Counted from the stretch's first letter, positions 8,355-16,237 are shown. The stretch: DNA of 37,613 nt from JALZDI01 sp965653225 (GCA_965653225.1 CBFGZI010000023.1:1-37613), one strand, 5' to 3'. Notes: generated from the sequence alone by a model not told the origin. Program-made: numbers and translations.

Positions 8355-8647
8355 GGTCGTGCTCCCTCCCCTTGGTGACATCGCGCCTGCGCGCCTGATC
8401 CCCCACCGTCATTGCCAAGCCTGGCACCGCGCCCGGCCCCTCGGAAGGGCTCGGGACGTTACCGTCCGGTTTGCGGAATCGGTTGAGTCATCCGGAAAGT
8501 CACCGTATGTTCGCGCCCCATTACGGCGCGCCTGCTTCGTGTTCATCCGGGTTGCCGTGAGTTTGTACATGTTCGTGTTCACACCGCTGGGGGGTGCGGC
8601 ACGGAGAGGGGTGCTGCGCCTCGTCGGCTTTGAGGAGGGACCCGCCG
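8355..8647. promoter_or_regulatory. Divergent promoter region upstream of the secretion-like operon
   Basis: 293 bp between the hydrolase start and the first gene of the secretion-like operon, without a credible gene. Notable are two copies of TTCGTGTTCA (8536-8545 and 8572-8581), 36 bp apart, and a TGTACA palindrome between them. The operon's ribosome site GAGGAGGGA is at 8632-8640. The repeats are candidate regulator half-sites; no sigma-factor signature is clear. Confidence 0.45.
8536..8581 (+). repeat. Direct repeat pair TTCGTGTTCA
   Basis: Two identical 10-mers at 8536-8545 and 8572-8581, about 70-110 bp upstream of the first gene of the secretion-like operon. Their spacing (36 bp, about 3.4 turns) does not place them exactly on one DNA face. 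Chance occurrence in an intergenic region cannot be excluded. Confidence 0.4.
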
Positions 8648-8905
8648 ATGACCCACCTGACCGATCGCCTCTCCGCCGCGCCCGACATCAACACCGACGG
8701 CATCGTCGAGTGGGGCGTGCAGAACATCATCCCGATCCTGCTGCTGATCGTCGGCGTGGGCATCATCGCCAGCGCCCGCAAAGGGCGCATGAGCGAGAAC
8801 GCGATGACCATCACCAACGTGATGCTCGGATGCGTGGTCATCGCCGGAGCGGCTCTCTTCTACGGCTTCGCCGACAACATCGCGAACTTCGTCTTCAAGA
8901 GCTGA
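8648..8905 (+). CDS. Two-helix small membrane protein, VirB2/TrbC pilin-like, first gene of secretion-like operon
   Basis: 85 residues. A polar N-terminus (MTHLTDRLSAAPD) is followed by a helix at about 25-43 (NIIPILLLIVGVGIIASAR), a short basic loop KGRMSEN and a second helix at about 53-74. A small two-helix protein with a short basic loop at the head of a VirB4-containing operon matches the topology of VirB2/TrbC pilins and similar Gram-positive conjugation subunits. No cleavable signal is obvious. GAGGAGGGA lies 7 nt before the ATG. The next gene starts 6 nt after its stop. The family is inferred from topology and position, not from motif identity. Confidence 0.8.
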   Translation: MTHLTDRLSAAPDINTDGIVEWGVQNIIPILLLIVGVGIIASARKGRMSENAMTITNVMLGCVVIAGAALFYGFADNIANFVFKS

Positions 8906-8911
8906 GCCGTC

Positions 8912-9304
8912 GTGCGGCTACGCCCCGACGACGAGGTCTACCGCGTCGACGCGGTCTGGCTCGGCCCCACCGGGCTGACGCTGCCCTGGTCGGCCCGCTA
9001 CAGCGCCTACGGCATCTGGCTGCTGCTGTTCGTGGCCGTGCTGCTTGCCGAGGCGGTGCTGCCGATGCGTGTGAGCGTGCCCCCGGTCTGGGAGTTCGTG
9101 CTCACCGTGCTGGCCACGTACGCGGTCACGACGTTCATCGACCACGACCGTCCGGTGCGCAGCGTGTGGCAGCTGGTGCGGGTCGAGACCACCGCCCCAC
9201 GCGCGACCCAGCTGCCCCGGCCGGTGCGGCTGACGGCGTCGCGGGTGCGCGTACGGGAGCAGCGGCCAGTGAGGAGGAAACATGCTTCGAAGGACTCGCG
9301 CTGA
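8912..9304 (+). CDS. PrgI-like small membrane protein of the secretion-like operon
   Basis: 130 residues with two adjacent hydrophobic helices: about 29-47 (YGIWLLLFVAVLLAEAVL) and about 58-74 (WEFVLTVLATYAVTTFI), then a basic tail RPVRSVWQLVRVETTAPR. In Gram-positive conjugation clusters a PrgI/TcpE-type protein of this size sits directly before the VirB4 gene, as here. The tail after helix 2 would be cytoplasmic and could contact the ATPase. The GTG is 6 nt after the previous stop, and the last 23 nt overlap the ATPase gene, indicating coupled translation. The PrgI assignment rests on position and topology. Confidence 0.75.
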   Translation: MRLRPDDEVYRVDAVWLGPTGLTLPWSARYSAYGIWLLLFVAVLLAEAVLPMRVSVPPVWEFVLTVLATYAVTTFIDHDRPVRSVWQLVRVETTAPRATQLPRPVRLTASRVRVREQRPVRRKHASKDSR

Positions 9305-11843
9305 GTCGGGTCGGAACGAGCGGGTCGACAGGGTGCGCCTGGCGCTGCGCGAGATCCGCGGCAACCTGACGTTCACCGACGATGCCGCCTGGGCCTGGTT
9401 CGCCCTGCCCACCCAGCCGTGGGCGTTCCGCTCCGACCGGCAGCGGGAGGGCCTGCTGGTCGGCGGGGGCGACGCGCTGGCGTCGCTGGCCGGGCACCGG
9501 CTGCACCTGCGGGTGACCACGCGGCCCTACCCGGCCGCGGAGTGGGCCCGCCGGCTCGACCACAACACCCCGGCTCCGCTGCGTGCCGAGGCCGGGCCGT
9601 CGTGGTCGGACCACCTGGTCTCGGTCCAGCAGCACCTGCGCACCCAGACCATGGCCGAGAAGGAGGTCTTCCTCGGCGTGCGGCTGACCAACCGCGGCGC
9701 CGGCGAGCGGCTGGTCAACGGCATGCTGCGCCGCCCCGCGCGCCGTGAGCTCGACAAGGTGCGGCAGCTGTCCGACCGTGTCGCGGAGGTCGTGGCGCTG
9801 CCGGGCTTCGAGGGCCGCGCGGCGACACCCGGCGAGACCGAGTGGCTGCTGCGGCGGTCGGTGGGTCTGGGGCTGCCGGCACCGACCTCGCTGTCGCCGG
9901 TGGCCGACGGGCACTGGGAGTACGACGACCTGCACGCCTTCACCGACGCCGTGGACTACGCCGCGGTCCCGTTCGCCCGCACGGTCAAGGTGACCGGCCG
10001 GGTCGACGGCCGCGCCGTGGTGGAGCGCCACGTCGCGGTGATGTCGCTGGGCCGGCTGGAGGAGATCGAGGCGCCCGACCCCGCCCATGAGCCGTGGCTG
10101 GCCCACACCGACCGGCTCCCGTTCCCGGTCGAGTGGACCGCCCAGATGGACGTGCTGTCGGGAGTGGACGCCCGCAAGGCGATCCAGCGCAAGCTGCTCG
10201 TGGTGCGCGACATGCAGCGCCACTACGCCGACCACGGGCTGGACGAGCCGCTGGTGCTCGACCGGCAGGCCGGCCAGGCCCGGGTGATCGAGGACGAGAT
10301 GACCCGCGGTGCGGAGCTGTCCGGGGCCCGGCTGCACGGCTGGTTCCGGCTGGCGGTGTCCGCGCCGACCGAGGAGGAGTGCCTCGAGCGGGTCCGGCGG
10401 CTCACCGCGTCGTACCGCAGCCGCGGGGTGACGGTGGAGCACCCCCGCGGGCAGTACGGCCTGCTGCGCGAGTTCATCCCCGGCGAGGGGGTGTCGACCT
10501 CCGCGTACCGGCGCCGGCTGCCGGCGCTGTACGTCGCGGCCGGCGTGCCGACCGCGACCAGCCAGGTCGGCGACCGGCAGGGCCCGTACGTCGGCTACAC
10601 CTGCGGGGCCAGCCGGCGGGCGGTCATGTTCGACACCCACTACGCCACCGAGGTCAAGGAGACCTCCGGGCTCGTGCCCGTGGTCGGCGGGCTGGGCGCG
10701 GGCAAGTCGGTGCTGCTGGGGCAGATCGCCTACGAGGCGGTGCGCCGCGGCATCGCCTCGGTGCTGCTCGACCCGTCCGGTCCGCTGGCGCGGCTGACCC
10801 GGCTGCCCGAGCTGGCCGAGGACTCCCGGCACATCGACCTCACCACCGCCCCGGCCGGAACGCTGAACCCGTTCGGTGTCGTGCTCGAGCCCACGCAGTC
10901 GGCCTACGACACCGAGGAGGCGTTCGAGGAGGCCCGGGTGATGGCCGCGCAGGACCGCAAGCTGCTGGCGGTCGACGTGCTGCGGATGCTGCTGCCGTCG
11001 TCGGTCGACGCGATGGCGGCGACGCCGCTGGTGATCACCGAGGCGGTGCGCGGCACCAAGGGCAACCCGCGCGCGTCGCTGTGGGACGTGGTCGCCAACC
11101 TCGAGCGGCTCGAGTCCGAGCACGGCCGGGTGGTGGCCGCGTACCTGCGCGACATGGCGGAGATGCCGCTGGCGCGGCTGCTGTTCCCCTCCGGCACGCA
11201 CGCGTTCACGCGGCTGGACACCACCCTCACCGTGCTCACCATGCCGGGCTTGGTGCTGCCGCCGCGCAACGTGCCGCGGGAGCACTGGTCGACCTCGGAG
11301 CAGCTGGCGGTGCCGCTGCTGCACCTCGCCGCCTGGTACGCCACCCGCGCCGTGTACGGCCGCAGGATGCACGAGCGCAAGCTCGTCGGGCTGGACGAGA
11401 CACACTTCCTCGGCGAGTGGACGGCCGGGCGGGCGTTGTTCAACCGGCTCGGCCGCGACTCGCGCAAGTGGAACACCTGCGTGCTGGCCGCGTCGCAGAA
11501 CCCGCAGGACGTGCTCGGCATGGACGTCGCCAACTTCATGTCCGCCGCGTTCGTCGGCCGCACCGAGGACGACGAGGCCGCCCGCAAGGCCCTTGGCATG
11601 CTGCGGGTCCCCACCGACGCCGGCTACGAGCGTGCGCTCGCCAGCCTCGGCGCCGGCAGGGGGGCGGCCGGGTTCCGGGAGTTCGTGATGCGCGACGTCG
11701 ACGGCCGCGTCGACAAGATCCGCGTCGACCTGACCCACAACCCCGCGCTGCTCGAGGCGCTCGACACCACCGCCAGACCCAACGAACACCTGCCCCCCGC
11801 CGACGCCGACCATGAGGCCGACGGCGAGGAGCAGGTCGCATGA
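9282..11843 (+). CDS. VirB4-like secretion/conjugation ATPase
   Basis: 853-residue cytoplasmic ATPase expected to drive assembly or transport in a type IV-like secretion complex. The N-terminal half (about 1-400) is the poorly conserved VirB4/TraC-type module. Walker A GGLGAGKS is at about 469, followed by VLLDPSGPLARL, and Walker B KLVGLDETHFLG is at about 700. CVLAASQNPQDVLG follows, matching the conserved Q-rich sensor region, and a late TEDDEAARKALG segment is typical of VirB4 C-termini. GAGGAAA lies just before the ATG. It overlaps the genes on both sides (23 nt and 4 nt). Similar ATPases occur in streptomycete chromosomes outside mobile elements. No VirD4-type coupling ATPase is in the window. 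Confidence 0.9.
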   Translation: MLRRTRAESGRNERVDRVRLALREIRGNLTFTDDAAWAWFALPTQPWAFRSDRQREGLLVGGGDALASLAGHRLHLRVTTRPYPAAEWARRLDHNTPAPLRAEAGPSWSDHLVSVQQHLRTQTMAEKEVFLGVRLTNRGAGERLVNGMLRRPARRELDKVRQLSDRVAEVVALPGFEGRAATPGETEWLLRRSVGLGLPAPTSLSPVADGHWEYDDLHAFTDAVDYAAVPFARTVKVTGRVDGRAVVERHVAVMSLGRLEEIEAPDPAHEPWLAHTDRLPFPVEWTAQMDVLSGVDARKAIQRKLLVVRDMQRHYADHGLDEPLVLDRQAGQARVIEDEMTRGAELSGARLHGWFRLAVSAPTEEECLERVRRLTASYRSRGVTVEHPRGQYGLLREFIPGEGVSTSAYRRRLPALYVAAGVPTATSQVGDRQGPYVGYTCGASRRAVMFDTHYATEVKETSGLVPVVGGLGAGKSVLLGQIAYEAVRRGIASVLLDPSGPLARLTRLPELAEDSRHIDLTTAPAGTLNPFGVVLEPTQSAYDTEEAFEEARVMAAQDRKLLAVDVLRMLLPSSVDAMAATPLVITEAVRGTKGNPRASLWDVVANLERLESEHGRVVAAYLRDMAEMPLARLLFPSGTHAFTRLDTTLTVLTMPGLVLPPRNVPREHWSTSEQLAVPLLHLAAWYATRAVYGRRMHERKLVGLDETHFLGEWTAGRALFNRLGRDSRKWNTCVLAASQNPQDVLGMDVANFMSAAFVGRTEDDEAARKALGMLRVPTDAGYERALASLGAGRGAAGFREFVMRDVDGRVDKIRVDLTHNPALLEALDTTARPNEHLPPADADHEADGEEQVA

Positions 11844-13726
11844 TCCGTCGCCTGCTCGTCGCCCTGGCACTGGGAGTGGGGCTGTTGCTGCTGGCGCCGA
11901 GCACGGCGTCGGCGTTCGGCGACTGCAAGGAGGCGCCGACGCCCGAGGTACCCGGACGCGGGCTCTCCGGCTTCTTCCTCGACGCGCCCGACAAGCTGCC
12001 GCCGGCTCAGGACCCGTTCGCGCCGGGTGCGACGACCACGATCTACCAGCAGTACGGCTACGCCGGGCTGCGCTGGAACACCTACGACCTCGGCTGCGGC
12101 ACCGACGTCGCCCGCAGCCCCGACGCGGTGATCGGCACCGCGATGGGCAACTGGGCGATGAACGTGCCGATCTCGTTCGCGGCGCTCACCAGCTCGGTGA
12201 CGGGGGCGGCGTTCCAGCCGACGTTCCTCGGCATCTTCGACCCGGCGATCTCACACGTGTCCGGCACGCTGTACCACCGGCTGTTCTCGCCGTGGATGCC
12301 GGTGGTCCTGGTGGTCGTCGGCGTGCTCATCCTGATCCGGTCGCGGCGCAACAACCTGGCCTCGACCGCGGCGGCGGTCGGGTGGTCGATCGTCGTCCTG
12401 CTGCTCGCGGTCGTGCTGTTCCGCTGGCCCGTGGTCGCCGGGCACTTCGCGGACCAGAGCATCACGTCCACGGTCGGCGGTGTGGTCGGCGGGCTGAACC
12501 GCAACGCCGATGGCACGCCGCCCGCCGTCGCGGCGTCGTCGAGCGTGCACGAGTCGATCTTCTACCAGAACTGGCTCGCCGGTGAGTTCGGCGACGCCGA
12601 CAGCCCCACCGCCCGCAAGTACGGGCCCGCGCTGTTCAAGTCGCAGGCGCTGACCTGGCGCCAGGCCGCGATCCTGGAGAAGGACCCCCAGCGCGGCCAG
12701 CAGATCATCGAGGACAAGCAGCAGCAGTTCGAGGACGTCGCCTCGCGGGTGCAGGATGAGGACCCGGCCGCGTACGAGTACCTGACCGGGCACCAGTCCG
12801 ACACCCGCGTCGGCTACGCCCTCCTCGGCACCGTCGCGACCCTGCTCGCCCTGCCCTTCCTGCTCGTTTCCGCGCTGCTGCTCATCGGGTCCTTCCTGGT
12901 CGTGCGGCTCGCGGTGATGATGTTCCCGGCGTTCGCGACGCTCGGCCTGTTCCCGCCGGCCCGGGGCATCGTCATCAACACCGGCCGGGTCGTCGGCGCG
13001 GCACTGGTCAACGCGGTGGTGTTCGGCGTCGGCGCGGCCGTCACGGTGCTGGGCATCGGGCTGATCCTGGACCCCGAGTCGCGGCTGCCCGGGTGGCTCC
13101 AGCTGGTGCTCATGCCGGTGTTCAGCTTCGTCATGTGGTTCGCGCTCAAGCCGTTCCGGCGGCTGACCGCGATGACCGGGGCGAACGTGAACCCGTTCGG
13201 CGAGGCCGCGGGTGCGTTCGGCACCCAGTCCCGTCGCATCGGGCGGGTGGCGAAGCGGGCCGGCGTCATGGCCGCCACGAGCTTCGCCGGCAGCGCGGTC
13301 GCCGCCAAGGCCGCCGCCGGCGGACACGACGACGGCGCCGGTACCGACGAGGTACCCGACCGTGTCGAGGCACAGCCCACGGCCCTTCCGCCCCCAGCAC
13401 CCGTGCCCCCGGCGGTCACCGGCCGCGGTCCCGACCCGGCGCCGCAGCTCGCACGAGCGCCGGGCCCCACCGAGCCCCGGCAGGTCGCTCGGACACCGGA
13501 ACCAGGTCCGCACGAGCCGCACCGGGTCGCGCACGCGCCGGCGCCCGCGCAGCTGTCGCCGCCCGAGCCGCAGGCGATGCCCGCCGCGGACGTGTTCGTG
13601 CCCCGCCTGAGCGAGGCGGTGTCCTCCGGCGTCGCGAGCGAGCCGGAGTGGGTCGACGGCGAGGAGGTCTACGCGATCTACCGGCCCGACGGAGCGAACA
13701 AGACCGGCAGCGACAGTGCCGCCTGA
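11840..13726 (+). CDS. Polytopic VirB6/TrbL-like channel protein with signal peptide and Pro-rich tail
   Basis: 628 residues. An N-terminal signal peptide (RRLLVALALGVGLLLLAPST, cleavage near ASAFGD) precedes an extracellular stretch with two Cys. Helices are at about 153-168, 176-192, 323-370 (a long hydrophobic block), 383-410 and 418-434. Between 250 and 320 is a charged, Gln-rich segment likely on one membrane face. Residues about 460-590 are a cytoplasmic Pro/Ala-rich tail. This layout, directly after VirB4, matches the VirB6/TrbL scaffold class. ATG 11840 overlaps the ATPase stop as ATGA. Helix positions are read by eye; the family assignment is topological. Confidence 0.82.
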   Translation: MIRRLLVALALGVGLLLLAPSTASAFGDCKEAPTPEVPGRGLSGFFLDAPDKLPPAQDPFAPGATTTIYQQYGYAGLRWNTYDLGCGTDVARSPDAVIGTAMGNWAMNVPISFAALTSSVTGAAFQPTFLGIFDPAISHVSGTLYHRLFSPWMPVVLVVVGVLILIRSRRNNLASTAAAVGWSIVVLLLAVVLFRWPVVAGHFADQSITSTVGGVVGGLNRNADGTPPAVAASSSVHESIFYQNWLAGEFGDADSPTARKYGPALFKSQALTWRQAAILEKDPQRGQQIIEDKQQQFEDVASRVQDEDPAAYEYLTGHQSDTRVGYALLGTVATLLALPFLLVSALLLIGSFLVVRLAVMMFPAFATLGLFPPARGIVINTGRVVGAALVNAVVFGVGAAVTVLGIGLILDPESRLPGWLQLVLMPVFSFVMWFALKPFRRLTAMTGANVNPFGEAAGAFGTQSRRIGRVAKRAGVMAATSFAGSAVAAKAAAGGHDDGAGTDEVPDRVEAQPTALPPPAPVPPAVTGRGPDPAPQLARAPGPTEPRQVARTPEPGPHEPHRVAHAPAPAQLSPPEPQAMPAADVFVPRLSEAVSSGVASEPEWVDGEEVYAIYRPDGANKTGSDSAA

Positions 13727-14270
13727 GCCGTCCGGGCCGCCGAGCATCCTGCGCTGGGCGTTCCACTCACCGGCACGCCTGGTGGCGGTCAGCCTCATGG
13801 TCGCGGGCATCGTCGTGGGCGGCGTCGTGCTCGCGAGGTCGCAGGCACCCCCACCGGCACGACACGTGGCCCAGCACCCGCGGCCGGTGGCGCGGGTGAG
13901 CACGCCGACGGCGGCGCCAGGCGACCAGGCGCCGGTGTCCGGTGAGCGGGTGCCGCCCTCGGTGCGGACCGGGATCGTGCGGTCCGCGCGTGTGTTCGTC
14001 GACGCCTGGGCGCGCGACGCGCAGCAGCCCCGTTGGCAGTGGCTGCACCACATCAGGCCGCTGACGACCCCGTCGCTGTACCAGGGGCTGCGGGTCACCG
14101 ACCCGGCACGACTGCCGCGTGGCCAGGTGCGCCGGGTCGACCTCGAGCAGGCCGGTCCGTTCGCCGGGGCCGCGGTGGTCGAGCTCGGCGGCGGCCTGCG
14201 CGTCGAGGTCAGGCTGGTGGCCGAGCGGGACCGCTGGCTGGCGGCCGACATCAGGCCGGCGGGCCCATGA
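13716..14270 (+). CDS. VirB8/TcpC-position single-span protein
   Basis: 184 residues. A short cytoplasmic N-terminus and one membrane helix (about 22-42, ARLVAVSLMVAGIVVGGVV) lead to a Pro-rich linker. A small extracytoplasmic domain follows (about 85-184: VFVDAWARDAQQPRW, YQGLRVTDP, AVVELGGGLRVEVRLV). A helix-anchored domain of this size with a FVDAW start recalls the NTF2-like fold of VirB8/TcpC, and operon position agrees. The GTG start overlaps the previous gene by 11 nt and its stop overlaps the next start as ATGA. The fold claim is inference and would need structure prediction. Confidence 0.75.
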   Translation: MPPEPSGPPSILRWAFHSPARLVAVSLMVAGIVVGGVVLARSQAPPPARHVAQHPRPVARVSTPTAAPGDQAPVSGERVPPSVRTGIVRSARVFVDAWARDAQQPRWQWLHHIRPLTTPSLYQGLRVTDPARLPRGQVRRVDLEQAGPFAGAAVVELGGGLRVEVRLVAERDRWLAADIRPAGP

Positions 14271-15277
14271 GCCGGCTCCTCGTGGGCGCCTGCGTCGCGG
14301 TGGTCGCGGCCATGGTCACGACCGTGATGCTGTCCGTCGGGCTGATGTCCATGCTCGTGACCGGGGCCGGCAGCGCGAGCGGCGCCACCGCGTCGGTCAC
14401 CACCTGCTCGGTGCAGTCCTCCGGGGGCGGCACGGCCGAGCTAAACGCGTCGCAGGTGCGCAACGCGCGTCTGATCATCAGTGTCGGCAAGGCGATGCAC
14501 GTGCCGCCGCGAGGGTGGGTGGTGGCCATCTCGGCGGCCATGCAGGAGTCGGACCTGGTCAACGTCGACTACGGCGACCGCGACTCCCTCGGTCTGCTGC
14601 AGCAGCGGCCCTCGCAGGGCTGGGGAACGCCCGCGCAGGTGACCACGCCGACGTACGCGATCCGCGCGTTCTACGGCGGGCCGCACTCGCCGACCGCCAA
14701 CTCCGGCCTGCTCGACGTACCCGGCTGGCAGCGGATGCCGGTGTGGAGCGCCGCGCAGACCGTGCAGCGCTCGGCGTTCCCGTTCGCGTACGCCTCGCAC
14801 GAGACGACCGCGTCGGCACTTGTGCGGCGGTTCGCGCACACCACCGCGGGATGCGACGACCTCGCCAAGGGACCGTGGACGCTGCCCGTACACACCAACT
14901 ACGTGCTGACCTCGGGCTTCGGGCCGCGGGTGTCGCCGACCGAGGGCGTCACCGAGGTGCACACCGGGCAGGACTTCGCCGTGCCCATCGGGACGCCGGC
15001 GCTCGCGGTCGCCTCGGGTCGGGTGAGCTTCGTCGGCTGGGACGGCGGCTACGGCAACCTGGTGCGCATCCGTCACGCCGGTGGCGTGGAGACCTACTAC
15101 GGGCACCTGTCCGCGACCACCGTGCACGTGGGACAGCACGTGAAGGCCGGTGAGCAGGTCGGCGCGGTCGGGACCACCGGCAACTCGACCGGGCCGCACC
15201 TGCACCTCGAGGTCCGCGTCGACGGGCAGCCGCGCGACCCGATGACCTGGCTGCGCGCGAAGGGACTGGACCCGTGA
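14267..15277 (+). CDS. Bifunctional lytic transglycosylase-like / M23 endopeptidase
   Basis: 336-residue exported cell-wall enzyme. An N-terminal membrane helix or signal anchor (about 5-30) is followed by a lysozyme-like module (about 60-205), with the candidate catalytic Glu94 in SAAMQESDL and SLGLLQQRPSQGWG. The M23 (LytM-type) domain occupies about 215-336, with zinc ligands H232 and D236 in HTGQDF and H311/H313 in HLHLEV. Such dual muralytic enzymes open peptidoglycan locally for secretion or conjugation machines, which fits its place at the end of the operon. ATG 14267 overlaps the previous stop (ATGA). Both catalytic motifs look intact. Confidence 0.92.
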   Translation: MSRLLVGACVAVVAAMVTTVMLSVGLMSMLVTGAGSASGATASVTTCSVQSSGGGTAELNASQVRNARLIISVGKAMHVPPRGWVVAISAAMQESDLVNVDYGDRDSLGLLQQRPSQGWGTPAQVTTPTYAIRAFYGGPHSPTANSGLLDVPGWQRMPVWSAAQTVQRSAFPFAYASHETTASALVRRFAHTTAGCDDLAKGPWTLPVHTNYVLTSGFGPRVSPTEGVTEVHTGQDFAVPIGTPALAVASGRVSFVGWDGGYGNLVRIRHAGGVETYYGHLSATTVHVGQHVKAGEQVGAVGTTGNSTGPHLHLEVRVDGQPRDPMTWLRAKGLDP

Positions 15278-15322
15278 GCCGGCATGCCCTGCTTCGTCTC
15301 CGGGCCTTCCCTGAGCAGTCAG

Positions 15323-15401
15323 GATACGGTAGACAACACCGCATCCAATTTGTCGAGCACGCCGCCGCTCGGGGGGACGTCGGACGAGGAGGGTGGGCAC
15401 C
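15323..15401 (+). promoter_or_regulatory. Leader/promoter copy B, shared with the region at 6477
   Basis: Begins GATACGGTAGACAAC and ends with the ribosome-site block GAGGAGGGTGGGCACC directly before the ATG at 15402. It aligns along its length with 6477-6549. GATACGGT could serve as the -10 of a separate promoter, so the peptide gene need not depend on the secretion operon ending 45 nt upstream. Confidence 0.55.
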
Positions 15402-15560
15402 ATGGCCAAGAAGGCCCTGATGCTTCTGGTTGTCGCATTCGCGATCTTCTTCCTGCTGGCCCGCCCGGCGGGCGCGGCCGACGCCGTGCAGACTCTGGGC
15501 GGCATGGCCGGCGAGGCCTTCCACGCGGTGGCCCGCTTCTTCACCTCGCTGATGGACTGA
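15402..15560 (+). CDS. 52-aa single-span membrane peptide, copy B
   Basis: Starts MAKKALMLLVVAFAIFFLL, continues ARPAGAADAVQTLGG, and ends VARFFTSLMD. Same length and organisation as the peptide at 6550: hydrophobic N-terminus, small-residue site (AGAA), then an amphipathic helix. Identical residues cluster at both ends (AKKAL near the start; RFF near the end). GAGGAGGG lies 8 nt before the ATG. It follows the muralytic gene of the secretion-like operon by 124 nt and has its own leader. The function is unknown; a small subunit or regulator of the envelope machine is inference. Confidence 0.8.
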   Translation: MAKKALMLLVVAFAIFFLLARPAGAADAVQTLGGMAGEAFHAVARFFTSLMD

Positions 15561-15664
15561 GCGCTGCGCCGTTGGCTGCGCGGTCCGCACGCGGCGGCCG
15601 GTGAACCGGTGTGCGTCCGGGTGAGACCGGCAACACTTGGGGCATCCCGGCCGCCGTGCCCGGG

Positions 15665-15670
15665 TACGCT
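15665..15670 (+). promoter_or_regulatory. -10 box TACGCT of a probably leaderless micro-gene
   Basis: TACGCT lies 8 nt before the ATG at 15679. No ribosome site is present, so transcription would start at or next to the start codon. Confidence 0.35.
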
Positions 15671-15678
15671 GTGGTCCG

Positions 15679-15750
15679 ATGGAACTGAACCCGTGGATCC
15701 TGCTCGCGGCCGGGGTGGCGCTGGGCGTCCTCGCCATCTGGGTCTTCTGA
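15679..15750 (+). CDS. 23-residue single-helix membrane peptide
   Basis: A complete small reading frame from ATG to TGA: MELNPW, about 15 purely hydrophobic residues (ILLAAGVALGVLAIW), then VF. The whole product is one membrane helix. Support comes from the -10-like box 8 nt upstream, third-position G/C in nearly all codons, and a clean hydrophobic composition. Without a homology search, a chance frame cannot be excluded. It lies in a 326-bp stretch between the 52-aa peptide and the next small frame. Function unknown. Confidence 0.42.
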   Translation: MELNPWILLAAGVALGVLAIWVF

Positions 15751-15886
15751 GGCCTCACCTGCAGAGTGAACGCCGGCACCCTCGCGCCGAGACTGCAGAA
15801 ACACCGAGGCATCCGTGAGGTGACGCCTCGACAGCACACGACGGTGGCGATGACCGTGCCGCCACCACCGCCGTGCGGTGCTACCG

Positions 15887-16036
15887 GTGCCTCAGGACCT
15901 GCGCGGCCCGAGGCCGTTGCGCGTCGACGCCTTCCACGAGGACGCGCCGTGGAGCAAGGCCTGCCGGGCCGCGGTCCACCGCGAGATCGCCGACCTCGCC
16001 CGCTGGCTCGAGGTCGAGCCGCTGCTGCCCGGCTGA
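15887..16036 (+). pseudogene. Probable C-terminal remnant of a winged-helix (YcaQ-like) protein, or 49-aa gene
   Basis: The frame from GTG 15887 (or 15878) to TGA encodes a 49-residue peptide with PLRVDAFHEDAPW and HREIADLARWLEVEPLL. The pattern of an acidic start and a late LARWLxVExL helix resembles, from memory, the C-terminus of winged-helix YcaQ-type proteins, whose tails read like LAxWLGLxxV. There is no ribosome site, and an in-frame TGA lies shortly upstream. It is therefore either a decayed gene end or a very small gene. A perfect terminator hairpin follows at 16081, implying that transcription through this segment matters. Confidence 0.35.
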
Positions 16037-16080
16037 CCGGGCCGCCTCACCCACAGGGCTGACCGGCCCCGAACAGGGAT

Positions 16081-16122
16081 CGCGCCCCGGCCTCCGCCAG
16101 ACTGCGCGGAGGCCGGGGCGCG
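16081..16122. terminator. Perfect 17-bp hairpin, bidirectional terminator
   Basis: Arms 16081-16097 and 16106-16122 are perfectly complementary (CGCGCCCCGGCCTCCGC and its inverse) around the 8-nt loop CAGACTGC. It separates the plus-strand small frames from the minus-strand DMT transporter. No T-run follows, as is common for actinobacterial terminators. Confidence 0.8.
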
Positions 16123-16237
16123 GGCACAGGAGGAAACGGGGTCCGGGTTCCATCTCCTGGGAAAGTCGGCGACTGATGATCGCACGACGGGGGGCCCGCT
16201 GTTCACGAAACCGGTACCTTTTCAGCCATCTGACGGG

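Noticed and set aside
9135..11870. A 911-residue open frame on the minus strand opposite the VirB4 gene
   Set aside because: Low-complexity Arg/Gly/His-rich sequence without motifs; a shadow of the high-GC coding strand. The plus-strand frame has Walker motifs and coupled neighbours.
12251..14251. A 666-residue minus-strand frame opposite the VirB6/VirB8-like genes
   Set aside because: Composition-driven shadow frame with no domain; it conflicts with well-supported overlapping plus-strand genes.
8648..15560. Integrative conjugative element
   Set aside because: No relaxase, coupling protein, integrase, att repeats or composition shift is seen; flanks are ordinary chromosomal genes.
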